Source: Eubacteriales bacterium (GTDB taxonomy: Bacteria > Bacillota > Clostridia > Christensenellales > CAG-138). From it: DNA of 7,328 bases. The first letter of the stretch is position 1; the number at the start of each line of letters is the position of its first letter. The stretch spans positions 1 to 7,328 of the forward strand of contig JAQVML010000054.1 in NCBI GenBank assembly GCA_028703645.1. The letters are read 5' to 3'. A program made the position numbers and the translations under genes. This document shows, in pieces, positions 5,367 to 7,328 of this stretch. Under the pieces are notes generated by a model that had not been told where the DNA came from, did not search any database, and saw only the letters and a list, made by a program, of their open reading frames with translations.

Positions 5367-7328
5367 TTAGCTTGCCTGCTCGGGCGCGGTGGTGATTCCG
5401 TTTTCGCCGAAGCGCGCGGAGACCACCTTGCTCACGCCTTTTTCCTCCATCGAGACGCCATAGAGCGTGTCGCAGACCTCCATGCTCCCTTTTCGGTGCG
5501 TGATGAGGATGAACTGCGTTCCGTCGGAATAGCGCTTGACGTAGTCCGCAAAGCGGGAGACATTCGCCTCGTCCAGCGCGGACTCGATCTCGTCCAGCAT
5601 GCAAAACGCGGGCGGCTTGAGCTTGAGCATTGCAAACAGCAGCGCGATGGCGGTCAGCGTGCGTTCGCCGCCGGAGAGCAGCGTGAGTAGCTGTAGCTTC
5701 TTGCCCGGCGGTTGCGCGATGATGTCGATATCGCAGCCCAGCACGTCGTTTTTGTCCGCGAGCCGAAGCTCCGCCTGGCCGCCGCCGAACAGCTCGGCAA
5801 ACGTAGCCGAGAAGTTCTGCTGAATCATCTCAAACTGTTTGAGGAACACGGTCTCCATAGTCTCGGTGAGTTCCACAATCAACGTTTCCAAATCGCGCTT
5901 GGCGTTGTGCAGATCGTCGCACTGGGTGGCGAGCTCGCTGTGCCGCTCAAACACGCTCTTATATTCGTCGATGGAACCGAGGCTGATATCGCCAAGTCCC
6001 TTAATCTCCTGCTTGATTTCGCTCACGCGGGTGTTGCTGGCGCCAACCGCAATCTCGTGCTTGAGCACCGCCGCGTTCTCATAGGTCAGGTCGTATTCGT
6101 TCCAGATGTGATCCTGCATGGCGCCGAGTTCCATCTCGAGCTTGCTCTGGCTCAACTCCTGCTTGTGAATGCGGTCTGCGAGGTCACGCGCGTTCGTAAG
6201 GAGTTCTTCGCGCCTGGTCCGCTGCTCATAGAGCGAGGCGGAGATCGTCTGCCGCTCTTCCTCTATCCGCTTGAGCGTCTCTTTCTCGGTGGAAGTCGTC
6301 GCGCTGTCGCTCTCAATCTGCGTACGCATGCCGTTGAGTTCCGCATCAATCGCCGCAATGTTTGCCGCGTTTTCCTCCGCTTCGTGCTCCATCGCGGTGA
6401 GGCGAAGTGTCAGCTCGCGGTGCTCGGCAACAAGGCGCTTCTGCTCCGTATAGACCGCGTCGCGCTCCTTGCTCAGCGCCATACGGCGCACTTTTTGCTC
6501 GGTGAGTTCGCCGGCAATCGACTCGCGCTGTTTGCGCAGCTCATAGAGCTCGCCTTGCGCGCGGGCAACGTCTTCCCGCGTCGTCGCGTTCCCCTGCTCA
6601 ATGTCGGTCTGCTGCTCGTCCGCGCTCGTGCGCTCGCGCTCCACCTCGGCGAGGTTTTCGGTGAGCTGCACTTTTTCGTCCGTCAGCGTCTGTTCGCTCT
6701 GCTCGCTGATCTCCACGTCGCGGCGGATGATGTCGAGCTGCTCCGCCTGCTTTGCCGCCGCGATTTCGCAAGCATGCACCGCGTCGCGGAAGGAATCCAC
6801 CTGAATGTCGCAGCGGAGCACGTCCTGCTCAGCTTTGCGCAGGGCTGTCTTTTTCGCTTCCAACGCCGCGTCGGCCTTCTTGAGTTTTTCACGGAGTTCC
6901 TGTAACTCGCGCTCGCGGCTGAGGAGATTAAACGTTTGCTTTTGTAAGCTGCCGCCGCTCATCGAACCGCCGGTGCTGATGATGTCGCCTTCCAGCGTCG
7001 CGATATGAAACGCGCCGCGCGTGCGCTTTTTCAGCGCGATGCCCGCGTCCAGATTCTTTACGATAATCGTGCGGCAAAGCAGATAATCCATCACGCCTCG
7101 CACGTTGTCGTCGCAATCGACCAACTCGTTGGCAACGCCGATGCAGCCGGGGATATCCAGCAGTGTCCGCTCTTCGCGCGTGATGCGCGTGGGGTTTAGC
7201 AGCGCCATCGGCAGCAGCGTCGCTCTGCCGTAATCCTTGGCGCGGAGATATTCGATGACGTATTTTGCGTCCTCGGCGGTCGGGGTCACGATGTTTTGCA
7301 GCGTGCCGCCCAGCGCCATCGTGATCGC
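5367..7328 (-). CDS. smc: Chromosome segregation protein SMC (C-terminal half, partial)
   Basis: The frame is open to the right edge, so the N-terminal ATPase half and first coiled-coil arm lie outside. The 653 residues seen compare with about 1,180 in a full bacterial SMC. They begin inside the hinge (ITMALGGTLQNIV, and GRATLLP nearby) and reach the hinge-closing TGGSMSGGS. A long charged coiled coil (about residues 135-480 counting from the Met at 7319) follows. The C-terminal ABC head has PPGKKLQLLTLLSGGERTL (signature motif from about 5678), Walker B with D-loop in FCMLDEIESALDEAN, and the switch histidine in ITHRKGSM. The ATG at 7319 is an internal hinge methionine, not a start. SMC with ScpA and ScpB compacts and segregates the chromosome. 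Stop TAA at 5369-5367; ftsY follows after 36 nt, the standard smc-ftsY arrangement. Confidence 0.97.
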   Translation of the reverse strand, partial: AITMALGGTLQNIVTPTAEDAKYVIEYLRAKDYGRATLLPMALLNPTRITREERTLLDIPGCIGVANELVDCDDNVRGVMDYLLCRTIIVKNLDAGIALKKRTRGAFHIATLEGDIISTGGSMSGGSLQKQTFNLLSRERELQELREKLKKADAALEAKKTALRKAEQDVLRCDIQVDSFRDAVHACEIAAAKQAEQLDIIRRDVEISEQSEQTLTDEKVQLTENLAEVERERTSADEQQTDIEQGNATTREDVARAQGELYELRKQRESIAGELTEQKVRRMALSKERDAVYTEQKRLVAEHRELTLRLTAMEHEAEENAANIAAIDAELNGMRTQIESDSATTSTEKETLKRIEEERQTISASLYEQRTRREELLTNARDLADRIHKQELSQSKLEMELGAMQDHIWNEYDLTYENAAVLKHEIAVGASNTRVSEIKQEIKGLGDISLGSIDEYKSVFERHSELATQCDDLHNAKRDLETLIVELTETMETVFLKQFEMIQQNFSATFAELFGGGQAELRLADKNDVLGCDIDIIAQPPGKKLQLLTLLSGGERTLTAIALLFAMLKLKPPAFCMLDEIESALDEANVSRFADYVKRYSDGTQFILITHRKGSMEVCDTLYGVSMEEKGVSKVVSARFGENGITTAPEQAS

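Noticed and set aside
5712..6905. Long plus-strand open frame (397 codons) opposite smc
   Set aside because: It lies wholly antisense to the SMC coiled coil and head, which carry clear family motifs. Its Leu/Arg/His-rich composition is typical of the reverse complement of a GC-rich coiled-coil gene, and there is no convincing initiation site.
7317..7319. ATG at 7319 as a start for a shorter SMC-like protein
   Set aside because: The frame continues upstream to the window edge and the methionine falls within the conserved SMC hinge segment, so it is internal.

Overview
The window is a stretch of bacterial chromosome in which every supported gene lies on the minus strand, so it reads right to left. 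The order smc - ftsY - ylxM - ffh - rpsP - khpA - rimM - trmD is the classic SRP/ribosome-maturation cluster of Bacillota. YlxM, a helix-turn-helix partner of Ffh largely confined to Bacillota and Mycoplasmatota, and the compact FtsY without an acidic A domain support this. The GC-rich coding sequence and the absence of ylqD between khpA and rimM suggest a GC-rich member of Clostridia, probably an uncultured gut-type lineage; the finer placement is a guess.

Layout in transcription order. (1) 7328-5367: C-terminal half of SMC (hinge, returning coiled coil, ABC head), cut by the window edge. (2) 5330-4410: FtsY, the SRP receptor GTPase. (3) 4409-4297: an intergenic region with a sigma-A-type promoter matching consensus at both hexamers (TTGACA, 16 bp, TATAAT), a perfect 8-bp stem-loop at the start of the predicted transcript, and a Shine-Dalgarno abutting that stem. 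(4) 4296-2637: YlxM and Ffh, overlapping by 11 nt. (5) 2636-2557: an AT-rich spacer with a bulged hairpin. (6) 2556-1491: ribosomal protein S16, the KH-domain RNA-binding protein KhpA and the 30S maturation factor RimM. (7) 1501-782: TrmD, the tRNA m1G37 methyltransferase, overlapping rimM by 11 nt. (8) 756-733: a likely intrinsic terminator. (9) 698-1: an EamA/DMT-family membrane transporter that runs off the left edge. It stands where rplS (L19) usually follows trmD.

The genes fit together functionally. Ffh, FtsY and YlxM serve co-translational protein targeting. S16 and RimM serve 30S assembly, TrmD protects the reading frame by modifying tRNA, KhpA is a small RNA-binding regulator, and SMC acts in chromosome organisation. 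The DMT gene appears functionally unrelated and lies beyond the terminator.

I do not see a previously undescribed biological system here. The coding content is conserved housekeeping. The points worth a second look are in the non-coding joints: a hairpin that would loop out the distance between the DMT gene's Shine-Dalgarno and its ATG, the placement of that Shine-Dalgarno 2 nt past a terminator, and the consensus promoter with a 5'-terminal stem-loop ahead of ylxM-ffh. No tRNA, rRNA, CRISPR array, insertion sequence or prophage signal was seen, and no gene-free stretch exceeds about 115 bases.
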